This document shows positions 26,579 through 33,797 of a DNA stretch of 64,000 nt, piece after piece (positions within the stretch are counted from its first letter, which is position 1; every line of letters starts with the position of its first letter). Source of the DNA: Iodidimonas muriae (GTDB lineage: Bacteria; Pseudomonadota; Alphaproteobacteria; Sphingomonadales; Rhodothalassiaceae); assembly GCF_014647255.1 (NCBI RefSeq), contig NZ_BMOV01000004.1, forward strand, positions 1-64,000, given 5' to 3'. The position numbers and the translations under genes are program-made. The notes beneath the pieces were generated by a model that worked only from the letters and a program-made list of their open reading frames with translations, ran no database searches and was not told the DNA's origin.

Positions 26579-27448
26579 TTAGCGCGTGGGGATGGGTTCG
26601 TCGCCGCTATAATCGTAAAAGCCACGCCCGGCCTTGCGGCCAATCCAGCCGGCTTCCACATATTTCACCAGCAAGGGGCAGGGGCGATATTTGGTATCGG
26701 CCAAGCCTTCATAAAGCACCTGCATGATGGACAGACAGGTATCAAGGCCAATGAAATCCGCCAATTGTAAAGGCCCCATGGGGTGATTTGCCCCCAACCG
26801 CATGGCTTTGTCGATGGCTTCCACCGATCCCACGCCTTCATAAAGGGTGTAGATCGCTTCATTGATCATCGGCAGCAGGATGCGGTTGACGATAAAGGCA
26901 GGGAAATCTTCGGCAATGGCCACATCTTTGCCCAGATCCGAAATGAACTGGCAGGCAATTTTGTAGGTTTCTTCCGAGGTGGCAATGCCTCGGATCACTT
27001 CCACCAATTTCATAACCGGCACCGGGTTCATGAAATGCATGCCGATGAATTTTTCCGGTCGATCCGTGGAAGCGGCTAGGCGCGTGATGGAAATGGATGA
27101 GGTATTGGTGGCAAGCAGGGCTTCAGGCTTCAGCGATTCGCACAGTTCCTTGAAAATGCCGACTTTGACATTTTCTTTTTCTGTGGCCGCTTCGATTGCC
27201 AGATCGACGTCACTCATATCCGAGAGTTTGTCTGTGGCGGTGATGCGACCTATGGCTTCATCCATAGCGCTTTGGGTGGTCAATCCCCGATTGACCTGCC
27301 GTTCCATATTATGGCGGATAATGCCCAAAGCCTCGATAGCGCGCTCTTTGGAAATATCCGCCAGAATCACATCATGACCGCCCAAGGCGATCACATGAGC
27401 AATCCCGTTGCCCATTTGGCCTGCGCCGATCACACCCACCTTACGCAT
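26579..27448 (-). CDS. hbd: 3-hydroxybutyryl-CoA dehydrogenase
   Basis: A 289-residue NAD(P)-dependent L-3-hydroxyacyl-CoA dehydrogenase. The Rossmann motif GVIGAGQMGNG opens the protein, the catalytic His lies in GMHFMNPVP, and the C-terminal helical domain has GPLQLADFIGLDT. It interconverts acetoacetyl-CoA and (S)-3-hydroxybutyryl-CoA in the cytoplasm. The start at 27448 puts the Rossmann strand at residue 2; an in-frame ATG at 27475 adds nine atypical residues and runs into the terminator at 27476. It follows etfA on the same strand but is separated by that terminator, so it is probably transcribed alone. It feeds the acetoacetyl-CoA to crotonyl-CoA branch used by ccr. Confidence 0.93.
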   Translation of the reverse strand: MRKVGVIGAGQMGNGIAHVIALGGHDVILADISKERAIEALGIIRHNMERQVNRGLTTQSAMDEAIGRITATDKLSDMSDVDLAIEAATEKENVKVGIFKELCESLKPEALLATNTSSISITRLAASTDRPEKFIGMHFMNPVPVMKLVEVIRGIATSEETYKIACQFISDLGKDVAIAEDFPAFIVNRILLPMINEAIYTLYEGVGSVEAIDKAMRLGANHPMGPLQLADFIGLDTCLSIMQVLYEGLADTKYRPCPLLVKYVEAGWIGRKAGRGFYDYSGDEPIPTR

Positions 27449-27475
27449 TGCTACATCCGTTCCTGTTAAAAACAA

Positions 27476-27506
27476 AACGCCCCGGAACCGGTGTCCGCGG
27501 GGCGTT
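27476..27506 (-). terminator. rho-independent terminator after etfA
   Basis: A perfect 9-bp GC-rich inverted repeat (AACGCCCCG at 27476-27484, CGGGGCGTT at 27498-27506) with a 13-base loop. On the minus strand the stem is followed by TTTTGTTTTTAAC. It separates etfBA from hbd. Confidence 0.85.
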
Positions 27507-27520
27507 ATAATTGATGGTCG

Positions 27521-28450
27521 TCAAGACAGTTCTTTTTCCAAAGCCGGAAGCGCTTCAAACAGATCTGCCACAAGGCCGTAATCGGCCACTTGGAAGATCG
27601 GCGCCTCTTCATCTTTGTTGATGGCGACGATGATCTTGCTGTCTTTCATACCGGCAAGATGCTGGATCGCGCCGGAAATGCCCACAGCCACATAAAGTTC
27701 AGGGGCAACGATTTTTCCGGTTTGGCCCACTTGATAATCATTGGGAACGAAGCCCGCATCCACAGCGGCGCGGCTGGCGCCAATGGCGGCCCCCAATTTA
27801 TCAGCGACTTTTTCAATGAGAGCGAAATTCTCGCCCGATCCCATGCCGCGTCCACCGGAGACGATGATATTGGCACTGGTCAGTTCGGGACGGTCGGATT
27901 TCGACAATTCCTGCCCGACAAATTCCGTAAGTCCGGGATCGGCAGGGGCTTCCACTGTTTCCACCGAAGCCGAACCGCCTTCGGCCCCGGCTTTTTCAAA
28001 GGCCGTCCCGCGAACGGTAATGACCTTTTTGCTGTCCGATGTTTCCACGGTGGCAATGGCATTGCCCGCATAGATCGGGCGTTTGAAGGTGGTGGCGTTT
28101 TCCACCGCGATGATGTCGGAAAGCTGTGCCACATCCAGTGCGGCCGCCACACGAGGCATCACATTCTTGCCCATGGTGGTGGCCGGTGCCAGCAGGCTGT
28201 CATAGCCATCGGCAAGCCCGATGAGCAAAGCCGACAGCGCTTCAGCGGTTCTGTGTTCATAATGCGGGGCATCCGCATGCAAAACCTTGGTCACGCCATC
28301 GATCTTGGCAGCGGCTTGGGCCACACTTGCCGCATTATGGCCGGCAACCAGAATATGCACATCATCAAGAGCCTTCGCCGCTGTCACGGTGGACAAGGTG
28401 GCATCATTGAGCGTGCTGTTATCATGTTCGGCAAGAACAAGGGCTGTCAT
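27521..28450 (-). CDS. etfA: electron transfer flavoprotein subunit alpha
   Basis: A 309-residue FAD-binding ETF alpha subunit. The C-terminal FAD domain carries [50 protein letters not shown] and [18 protein letters not shown], all standard for the family. With EtfB it takes electrons from acyl-CoA dehydrogenases and passes them to ETF-quinone oxidoreductase. Here the obvious donor is the methylsuccinyl-CoA dehydrogenase encoded at 30293-31960. The start overlaps the etfB stop by four bases, and a strong terminator follows. Confidence 0.97.
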   Translation of the reverse strand: MTALVLAEHDNSTLNDATLSTVTAAKALDDVHILVAGHNAASVAQAAAKIDGVTKVLHADAPHYEHRTAEALSALLIGLADGYDSLLAPATTMGKNVMPRVAAALDVAQLSDIIAVENATTFKRPIYAGNAIATVETSDSKKVITVRGTAFEKAGAEGGSASVETVEAPADPGLTEFVGQELSKSDRPELTSANIIVSGGRGMGSGENFALIEKVADKLGAAIGASRAAVDAGFVPNDYQVGQTGKIVAPELYVAVGISGAIQHLAGMKDSKIIVAINKDEEAPIFQVADYGLVADLFEALPALEKELS

Positions 28451-29196
28451 TTGATCACTCCTTTTTCCCGCAATTTGCCCACCAGTTCGGCAACGCTTTC
28501 CACCTTGATGCCCGCTTCGCGTTTGGGTGGTTCTTCCACTTTCAGCGTTTTGAGACGCGGGGTCATATCGGCGCCGAAATCATCGGGGGTCTTCATGTCG
28601 ATGGGCTTGCGCTTGGCCTTCATGATATTGGGCAAAGAGGCATAGCGCGGCTCATTGAGGCGCAAATCGGTGGTGATGATGGCAGGCATGGTGATCTTGA
28701 TGGTTTCAAGGCCGCCATCCACTTCACGGGTGACAATGGCCGCCCCGTCTTCCAGCACCACTTTCGAGGCGAAGGTGCCTTGCGACCAGCCAAGAAGCTG
28801 CGCCAGCATCTGCCCCGTCTGATTGGAATCGTCATCAATGGCCTGCTTGCCCAACACCACAAGGCCGGGCTCTTCCGTATCCACAATGGCTTTCAGGCAT
28901 TTGGCAACGGCCAAAGGCTCGGTGGGACCATCATGCTCAACCAGAATGCCCCGGTCCGCACCCATGGCAAGGGCTGTGCGGATGGTTTCCTGCGCTTGTT
29001 TGGGGCCGATGGAGACGATGACGATTTCATCGACCTTCCCGGCTTCCTTGAGACGGATCGCCTCTTCAACTGCGATTTCGTCGAAGGGGTTCATTGACAT
29101 TTTGACATTGGCGAGTTCGACGCCCGACTGATCGGACTTCACCCGCACTTTGACATTGTAATCAACGACCCGTTTAACAGGGACCAGCACCTTCAT
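28447..29196 (-). CDS. etfB: electron transfer flavoprotein subunit beta
   Basis: A 249-residue AMP-binding ETF beta subunit with the N-terminal [19 protein letters not shown], the [17 protein letters not shown] segment and the family signature [37 protein letters not shown] in part. It pairs with EtfA, encoded by the next gene with a four-base overlap. A 150-base gap upstream, before the stop of the adenosyltransferase gene, should hold the etfBA promoter; it contains a small palindrome (GATCAT and ATGATC, 29334-29347) of unknown meaning. Confidence 0.97.
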   Translation of the reverse strand: MKVLVPVKRVVDYNVKVRVKSDQSGVELANVKMSMNPFDEIAVEEAIRLKEAGKVDEIVIVSIGPKQAQETIRTALAMGADRGILVEHDGPTEPLAVAKCLKAIVDTEEPGLVVLGKQAIDDDSNQTGQMLAQLLGWSQGTFASKVVLEDGAAIVTREVDGGLETIKITMPAIITTDLRLNEPRYASLPNIMKAKRKPIDMKTPDDFGADMTPRLKTLKVEEPPKREAGIKVESVAELVGKLREKGVIK

Positions 29197-29346
29197 GATG
29201 GAAAACAGCTCCTTGGCTTACCGTCATATCTTTTCATATTCCTTCGGAGAACACAGGATATGCCCCTCCAAAAAAATGGCGAATGTTGGGCGATGAGACA
29301 TAGGTCAAGCCTGCGCGTGAGTCAATGTAACAGGATCATACATGAT

Positions 29347-29922
29347 CTAGCTATCGCCCCGTGTTGCACCGGGTTTCCACAAAATATCTCCGGCGCCATG
29401 ATCGTTGGTAATCCGCGATAAAACAAACAAATGATCGCTTAACCGGTTGGCATAGCGGATGGCCGCCCCGTTGACGGGGGTATTTTCGGCGGCCAGAACC
29501 ATAAGCCGTTCGGCGCGGCGGACCACAGTACGCGCCAGATGCAGATGCGCCGAAGCCGCTGTTCCACCTGGCAAAATGAAGCTTTTCAAGGGAGAAAGAT
29601 CGGCATTGAGCGCATCGATTTCCCGCTCCAGCCGCGCCACCTGGTCATCGGTGATGCGCAGGGCATTTTTTTCTGCATCGGGGTCCAGTTCAGGGGTTGC
29701 AAGGTCTGCCCCCAGATCGAACAAATCATTTTGAATACGGGCCAGCATGTCATCCAGCGCGCCGCGGGTATGAAGCCGCACAAGGCCGATCACCGCATTG
29801 GCTTCATCAACGGTGCCATAAGCGTCAATGCGGGCGTTATATTTGCGCACCCGACTGCCATCTACCAGCGAGGTATCGCCACCATCGCCGCCACGCGTGT
29901 AGATTTTTGTCAGCTTGACCAT
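29347..29922 (-). CDS. PduO-type cob(I)alamin adenosyltransferase
   Basis: A 191-residue ATP:corrinoid adenosyltransferase. The N-terminal ATP-binding segment KIYTRGGDGGDTSLVDG is followed by DAYGTVDEANAVIGLVR, and the helical core contains FILPGGTAASAHLHLARTV and VRRAERL with the arginines typical of the PduO family. It makes adenosylcobalamin, the cofactor required by ethylmalonyl-CoA mutase encoded nearby. The start at 29922 has GAGG upstream; the longer in-frame ORF to 30012 would overlap the neighbouring small membrane protein gene. It follows that gene by 20 bases, a pair that is common in this class. Confidence 0.92.
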   Translation of the reverse strand: MVKLTKIYTRGGDGGDTSLVDGSRVRKYNARIDAYGTVDEANAVIGLVRLHTRGALDDMLARIQNDLFDLGADLATPELDPDAEKNALRITDDQVARLEREIDALNADLSPLKSFILPGGTAASAHLHLARTVVRRAERLMVLAAENTPVNGAAIRYANRLSDHLFVLSRITNDHGAGDILWKPGATRGDS

Positions 29923-29942
29923 GAAACCTCGTTCACACTGCT

Positions 29943-30140
29943 TTAGTTCGCTGCCAAATAGAACAGCAAGCCCATCAAAATAACAGCGATAAATTGAAGC
30001 AATACCCGCCACTGCATCAGCTTGTTGGAGCGCTGTTGGCTGGCTTTTCCCTGACGGGCCATATTGAGCACGCCAAGCAAAACCGCTCCAAGGGCGGCTA
30101 CCATGAAAATCGGGATCAAAAGAAGCAGGGTCGAAGACAT
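29943..30140 (-). CDS. twin-transmembrane-helix small protein (HIG1-like)
   Basis: A 65-residue protein with two membrane helices (about residues 5-27 and 45-63) joined by a polar loop containing MARQGKASQQRSNKLMQWR. This loop and the helical hairpin match the alphaproteobacterial twin-TM small protein family, related to the HIG1 domain of mitochondrial respiratory-supercomplex factors. A role near respiratory complexes is inferred from that relation only. It is the first gene of a two-gene unit with the adenosyltransferase. Confidence 0.85.
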   Translation of the reverse strand: MSSTLLLLIPIFMVAALGAVLLGVLNMARQGKASQQRSNKLMQWRVLLQFIAVILMGLLFYLAAN

Positions 30141-30167
30141 GGGTGTCTGTACTTTCCGTGTGAAGAA

Positions 30168-30226
30168 ATGAGCCTTTTAGAAGATTTAAGGGCGAAGCCT
30201 AAGGCGTTTGCTTTCTAAAAGCTCAT
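30168..30226. terminator. long inverted repeat, probable terminator
   Basis: ATGAGCCTTTTAGAA at 30168-30182 pairs with TTCTAAAAGCTCAT at 30213-30226 with one bulged base; a shorter partial hairpin sits in the 30-base loop. It lies just downstream of mcd on the minus strand and upstream of the small membrane protein gene. The T-rich tail is on the plus side, so its use as a terminator for ccr-mcd is likely but not certain. Confidence 0.55.
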
Positions 30227-30292
30227 TCTTTTTCTTGCCGCGACAAAATGTGACGGCAGACATATCAAAGATCGACCAGCCGACAGGCTAGA

Positions 30293-31960
30293 CTAGCCAG
30301 CCGCTTCCAACAAACGCGTGGCGATCACATTGGCTTGAATTTCGGCGGCCCCTTCAAACACATTGAGAATACGGGCATCCACTAAAACCCGGCTGACGGG
30401 ATATTCGGTGGCATAGCCATTGCCGCCATGGATCTGCACCGCATTGTCCGCCGATGCCCAGGCGATGCGGGCAGCCAGCAGCTTGGCCATGCCGGCTTCC
30501 AGATCGCAGCGCTTGCCGCTGTCTTTTTGTTCGGCGGCATAATAGCTCAATTGGCGGACCATCATGATTTCGGCGGCCATCATTGCCAGCTTGCCATAAA
30601 CGCGGGGGAAGGCCGCAATGGGTTTGCCGAATTGCTGGCGTTCATGGGCATAGGCCAGCCCCATATCCAGCGCCGACTGGGCCACGCCAATGGCCCGTGC
30701 CGCCGTTTGAATACGCGCACTTTCAAAGGTGGCCATCAATTGCTTGAAGCCCTGACCTTCAACGCCGCCCAGCAGATTATCGGCATCCACAGCAAAGCCA
30801 TCAAAGCCCAGTTCATATTCTTTCATGCCGCGATAGCCTAGAACCTCGATTTCTCCGCCGGTCATGCCATTGGCGGGGAAGGGATCGGCATCACTGCCGC
30901 GCGGCTTTTCCGCCAGCAGCATGGATAAGCCCTTATAGCCGGGCTGATCGGGGTCCGTGCGCACCAGCATGGTCATCAGATCGGCGCGGGCGGCATGGGT
31001 GATCCATGTTTTGTTGCCGGTGATGCGATAGAGGTCGCCGTCTTTCACGGCGCGGGTGGAAAGTGATCCCAGATCCGATCCGGTATTGGGTTCGGTGAAT
31101 ACGGCGGTGGGCAAAATCTCGCCGCTGGCCAATTTCGGAAGCCAGTATTGTTTTTGCGCGTTGGTGCCGCCGGAGAGGATCAGTTCGGCGGCGATTTCGC
31201 TGCGGGTTCCCAAAGACCCAAGGCCGATATAGCCCCGGCTCAATTCCTCCGACACAACGCACATGGCCGCTTTGCCCATGCCCGCGCCGCCATATTGTTC
31301 GGGGATGGTCAGCCCAAACACCCCCATGTCCGCTAATGCGGAGATGACTTCGATGGGGATCAGTTGGTCTTTGAGATGCCAGCTATGGGCGGCGTCTTTG
31401 TGATCATTTGCAAAGCGGCGGAAGCTGTCGCGCACCATTTCCAGCGTTTCATCAAGCCCGGTTTGCCCGAACTGGCCGTGCTCCAGCTGATTTGCCAGCG
31501 CCCGGCGATTGTCTTCGGTGTTGCCCATAGTGATCAGACGCACCACCGGCTCTGCCATAAATGCCTGAAAATCCTCAGGGCTTGCGCCCACACTGCCGGG
31601 GCGGACGATCTCTGTTTGGCTCATGGGAATACCGCCAGCCATTTGCGACAGATATTCGCCGCAACCAATGGCCAAGATCAGCTTTTCCGTTCTGGATAGC
31701 TGCCCCGTCTTTTCCAAGGTGCGGGCCCAGCCAAGGGACTCCTTCAAGGTTTCCGCATAGGTGGCATACCAGGCAAGGCCATGGGCCTTGGTTTGGTGCT
31801 TTTCCAGCAAGGCCCGGTCGGCCTGGCCATTGCGGCATATATCCGCCGCCACAGCCTTTGTCAGGGCCGCCACCAAGGCTTGTGCGCGGGCAACCGCTTT
31901 TTCCAGATCCGCAAGATCAATCAGATCGTCGGAGTGTTCGGCAATCAAAGGATCAGACAT
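30293..31960 (-). CDS. mcd: (2S)-methylsuccinyl-CoA dehydrogenase
   Basis: A 555-residue acyl-CoA dehydrogenase. The C-terminal ~390 residues are the ordinary flavin-binding fold (TEPNTGSDLGSL, GNKTWITHAARADLM, QIHGGNGYATEYPVSR, and the ARILNVFEGAAEIQ end). The N-terminal ~165-residue helical extension, with FGQTGLDETLEMVRDSFRRFA at the junction, marks the methylsuccinyl-CoA dehydrogenase subgroup, which is about 550 residues long. It oxidises methylsuccinyl-CoA to mesaconyl-CoA and passes electrons to ETF. Its start overlaps the end of ccr by eight bases, so the two are one operon. Confidence 0.92.
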   Translation of the reverse strand: MSDPLIAEHSDDLIDLADLEKAVARAQALVAALTKAVAADICRNGQADRALLEKHQTKAHGLAWYATYAETLKESLGWARTLEKTGQLSRTEKLILAIGCGEYLSQMAGGIPMSQTEIVRPGSVGASPEDFQAFMAEPVVRLITMGNTEDNRRALANQLEHGQFGQTGLDETLEMVRDSFRRFANDHKDAAHSWHLKDQLIPIEVISALADMGVFGLTIPEQYGGAGMGKAAMCVVSEELSRGYIGLGSLGTRSEIAAELILSGGTNAQKQYWLPKLASGEILPTAVFTEPNTGSDLGSLSTRAVKDGDLYRITGNKTWITHAARADLMTMLVRTDPDQPGYKGLSMLLAEKPRGSDADPFPANGMTGGEIEVLGYRGMKEYELGFDGFAVDADNLLGGVEGQGFKQLMATFESARIQTAARAIGVAQSALDMGLAYAHERQQFGKPIAAFPRVYGKLAMMAAEIMMVRQLSYYAAEQKDSGKRCDLEAGMAKLLAARIAWASADNAVQIHGGNGYATEYPVSRVLVDARILNVFEGAAEIQANVIATRLLEAAG

Positions 31961-33263
31961 TGCCTGCCTCTACAGCATCTTCATAGGTACGCAGACCGGG
32001 ATGGCGGGCCGATACAAGCACCGCCATATTGCCCGGCTTGTGCTTGTTGGCCCGCATTTTCTCATGGGCTCGGGGAATGTCTGCCCAGCCGAATACCTCG
32101 GACATACAAGGATCGATACGCCGTTCGATCACCAGCCGATTGGCTTTGCTGGCCTGTTTGAGATTGGCGAAATGGCTGCCTTGGATACGCTTTTGGCGCA
32201 TCCACACAAACCGTGCATCAAAGCTCAGATTAAAGCCGGTGGTGCCCGCGCAGAACACCACCATGCCGCCACGTTTCACCACAAAGCACGATACCGGGAA
32301 GGTTTGTTCGCCCGGATGTTCGAACACCACATCCACATCATTGCCCTTGCCGGTGATTGTCCAGATGGCTTTGCCAAAAGCCCGCACCCGCTTCATATAG
32401 GCGCTATAGGTTTCCACATCCTGAACCGGTGGCAAGGGGCCCCAGCAATCGAATTCACGGCGGTTGATCACGCCCTTGGCACCCAAAGACAAAACGAATT
32501 CGCGCTTTGTATCGTCGGAAATCACGCCAATGGCATTGGCTCCGGCCGTGGCGATCAACTGGATGGCCATGGAGCCAAGCCCGCCCGAAGCCCCCCACAC
32601 CAGAACATTGTCACCGGGGCGCAGGATATGGGGGCGATGGCCGAACAGCATGCGGTAAGCCGTGGCCAATGTCAGTGTGTAGCACGCGCTTTCTTCCCAT
32701 GTGAGATGCTTGGGGCGCGGCATCAACTGGCGGGCTTGCACGCGAGCGAACTGGGCAAAAGACCCATCGGGCGTTTCATAGCCCCAAATGCGTTGGCTGG
32801 ATGAAAACATGGGATCACCGCCATTACATTCTTCATCGTCGCCATCGTCTTGATTGCAATGCACGACCACTTCATCGCCCACTTTGAAGCGGGTTACCCG
32901 CCGGCCCACTTTATAGACGATGCCTGCCGCATCGGACCCGGCGATATGATAATCGGCCTTATGCACATCAAAGGGGGAGATGGGGGTGCCCAAGGCAGCC
33001 CACACACCATTATAATTGACCCCGGCAGCCATCACCAGAACCAGCACTTCATCGGAATCGATATCAGGGGTGTCCACCACCTCTTCCAGCATGGCGGATT
33101 GGGGTGGTCCATGGCGGTCGCGCCTGATGGCCCAGGCATGCATTTTTTTCGGGACATGGCCCAAAGGGGGGATCTCGCCCACATCATAAAGATCTTTCAA
33201 GGGCGGCCCAGCAGGTTTCTCTGTCGTTTCTGTGGGGCTCAAGGCTGTTGGCTGTGCCGGCAT
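31953..33263 (-). CDS. ccr: crotonyl-CoA carboxylase/reductase
   Basis: A 436-residue medium-chain dehydrogenase/reductase, the family's usual length. Diagnostic stretches are KMHAWAIRRDRHGPP, GVNYNGVWAALGTPISPFDVHK, CNGGDPMFSSSQRIWGYETPDGSFAQF, and the NADPH-binding GDNVLVWGASGGLGSMAIQL. It reductively carboxylates crotonyl-CoA to ethylmalonyl-CoA, the key step of the ethylmalonyl-CoA pathway. The start at 33263 is chosen by GGGAGAG just upstream; the open frame continues to 33407 but that part is atypical and crosses the regulatory region. It is the first gene of ccr-mcd and diverges from ecm with a 534-base gap holding two related palindromes. Confidence 0.95.
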   Translation of the reverse strand: MPAQPTALSPTETTEKPAGPPLKDLYDVGEIPPLGHVPKKMHAWAIRRDRHGPPQSAMLEEVVDTPDIDSDEVLVLVMAAGVNYNGVWAALGTPISPFDVHKADYHIAGSDAAGIVYKVGRRVTRFKVGDEVVVHCNQDDGDDEECNGGDPMFSSSQRIWGYETPDGSFAQFARVQARQLMPRPKHLTWEESACYTLTLATAYRMLFGHRPHILRPGDNVLVWGASGGLGSMAIQLIATAGANAIGVISDDTKREFVLSLGAKGVINRREFDCWGPLPPVQDVETYSAYMKRVRAFGKAIWTITGKGNDVDVVFEHPGEQTFPVSCFVVKRGGMVVFCAGTTGFNLSFDARFVWMRQKRIQGSHFANLKQASKANRLVIERRIDPCMSEVFGWADIPRAHEKMRANKHKPGNMAVLVSARHPGLRTYEDAVEAGNV

Positions 33264-33317
33264 CGTGCTCTCCCAAAACGTCGTTTGTGGCGCATATGTG
33301 CCAGACTGACAGAAAAC

Positions 33318-33332
33318 TATTGCACTGCACAA
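33318..33332 (-). promoter_or_regulatory. candidate operator upstream of ccr
   Basis: On the minus strand this reads TTGTGCAGTGCAATA, a TGC-N3-GCA core set in a longer imperfect palindrome with perfect six-base outer arms (CTATTG at 33317-33322 and CAATAG at 33330-33335). It lies 55 bases upstream of the ccr ATG. The TGC-N3-GCA core resembles the sites reported for PhaR, the polyhydroxybutyrate regulator. A sister site lies before ecm. Confidence 0.45.
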
Positions 33333-33497
33333 TAGCTTATTTCTATCAAAAGAAGCAGGTTTGTTGAAATATATGAAAAAAATAGTCCGAACATGTGCAT
33401 TATTCATACGTCTTTTTTGGCGAGGCTTTCAAAATAAGCAGACGGGACGTTTAAAAATGGACAATGTCTGGTCGTTGCACGCGGAGATAGTCGGACC

Positions 33498-33540
33498 GGT
33501 GGATCAACGGGTCGAGAGGGGAGGAGCCCGCCGAACCACC
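33498..33540 (+). other. possible structured leader segment before ecm
   Basis: GGTGG at 33498-33502 can pair with CCACC at 33536-33540, and inside it CGGG at 33508-33511 with CCCG at 33527-33530, leaving a purine-rich loop. It could form in an ecm leader RNA if transcription starts upstream. No match to the cobalamin-riboswitch box is visible. Confidence 0.25.
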
Positions 33541-33698
33541 AGCCCTATCCGGCATGAAGCATTTTACAGTCTTTTGGAAAGACGGTTCGCTCTGCCGACT
33601 AGAGATGCGTCCCCCCGCAAATACTGACGGTTATAAGTTGACAAATTATAGAAAATACAACTGTAAGTCCATTTTACTTTTTGATTTGGTGGTTCGAC

Positions 33699-33713
33699 TT
33701 GTGCGGCGCACAA
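33699..33713 (+). promoter_or_regulatory. candidate operator upstream of ecm
   Basis: TTGTGCGGCGCACAA is a perfect 6-3-6 palindrome located 84 bases before the ecm ATG. It agrees with the ccr element at 11 of 15 positions, sharing TTGTGC-N-G-N-GCA. Two related palindromes in one divergent regulatory region suggest a common regulator. Confidence 0.5.
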
Positions 33714-33797
33714 AAAAGACTAGACTTGGATGAGAAAGGCGACGACATTTTCTGTCCAGAAGGTTCGTTCGAAAGACATATTGGAGATGTAAAGGCG

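Larger units (their letters stand above)
33264..33797. other. ccr-ecm divergent regulatory region
   Basis: A 534-base gap between the divergent start codons. Besides the two TGC-N3-GCA palindromes and a small structured segment (listed separately) it contains TTGACA at 33638-33643, a perfect -35 match facing ecm but without a clear -10, and a small hairpin (GTCTTT 33569-33574, AAAGAC 33578-33583). The open frames inside it, such as 33361-33627, have no ribosome site and no recognisable protein. Confidence 0.6.

Noticed and set aside
31761-32804. 347-residue open frame on the plus strand
   Set aside because: Antisense to mcd and ccr, which carry clear family motifs.
33361-33627. 88-residue open frame between ccr and ecm
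   Set aside because: No ribosome site, unusual composition, lies in the regulatory gap; better read as non-coding.
33482-33797. Cobalamin riboswitch before ecm
   Set aside because: The conserved B12-box and core helices are not visible; only small local pairings are present.
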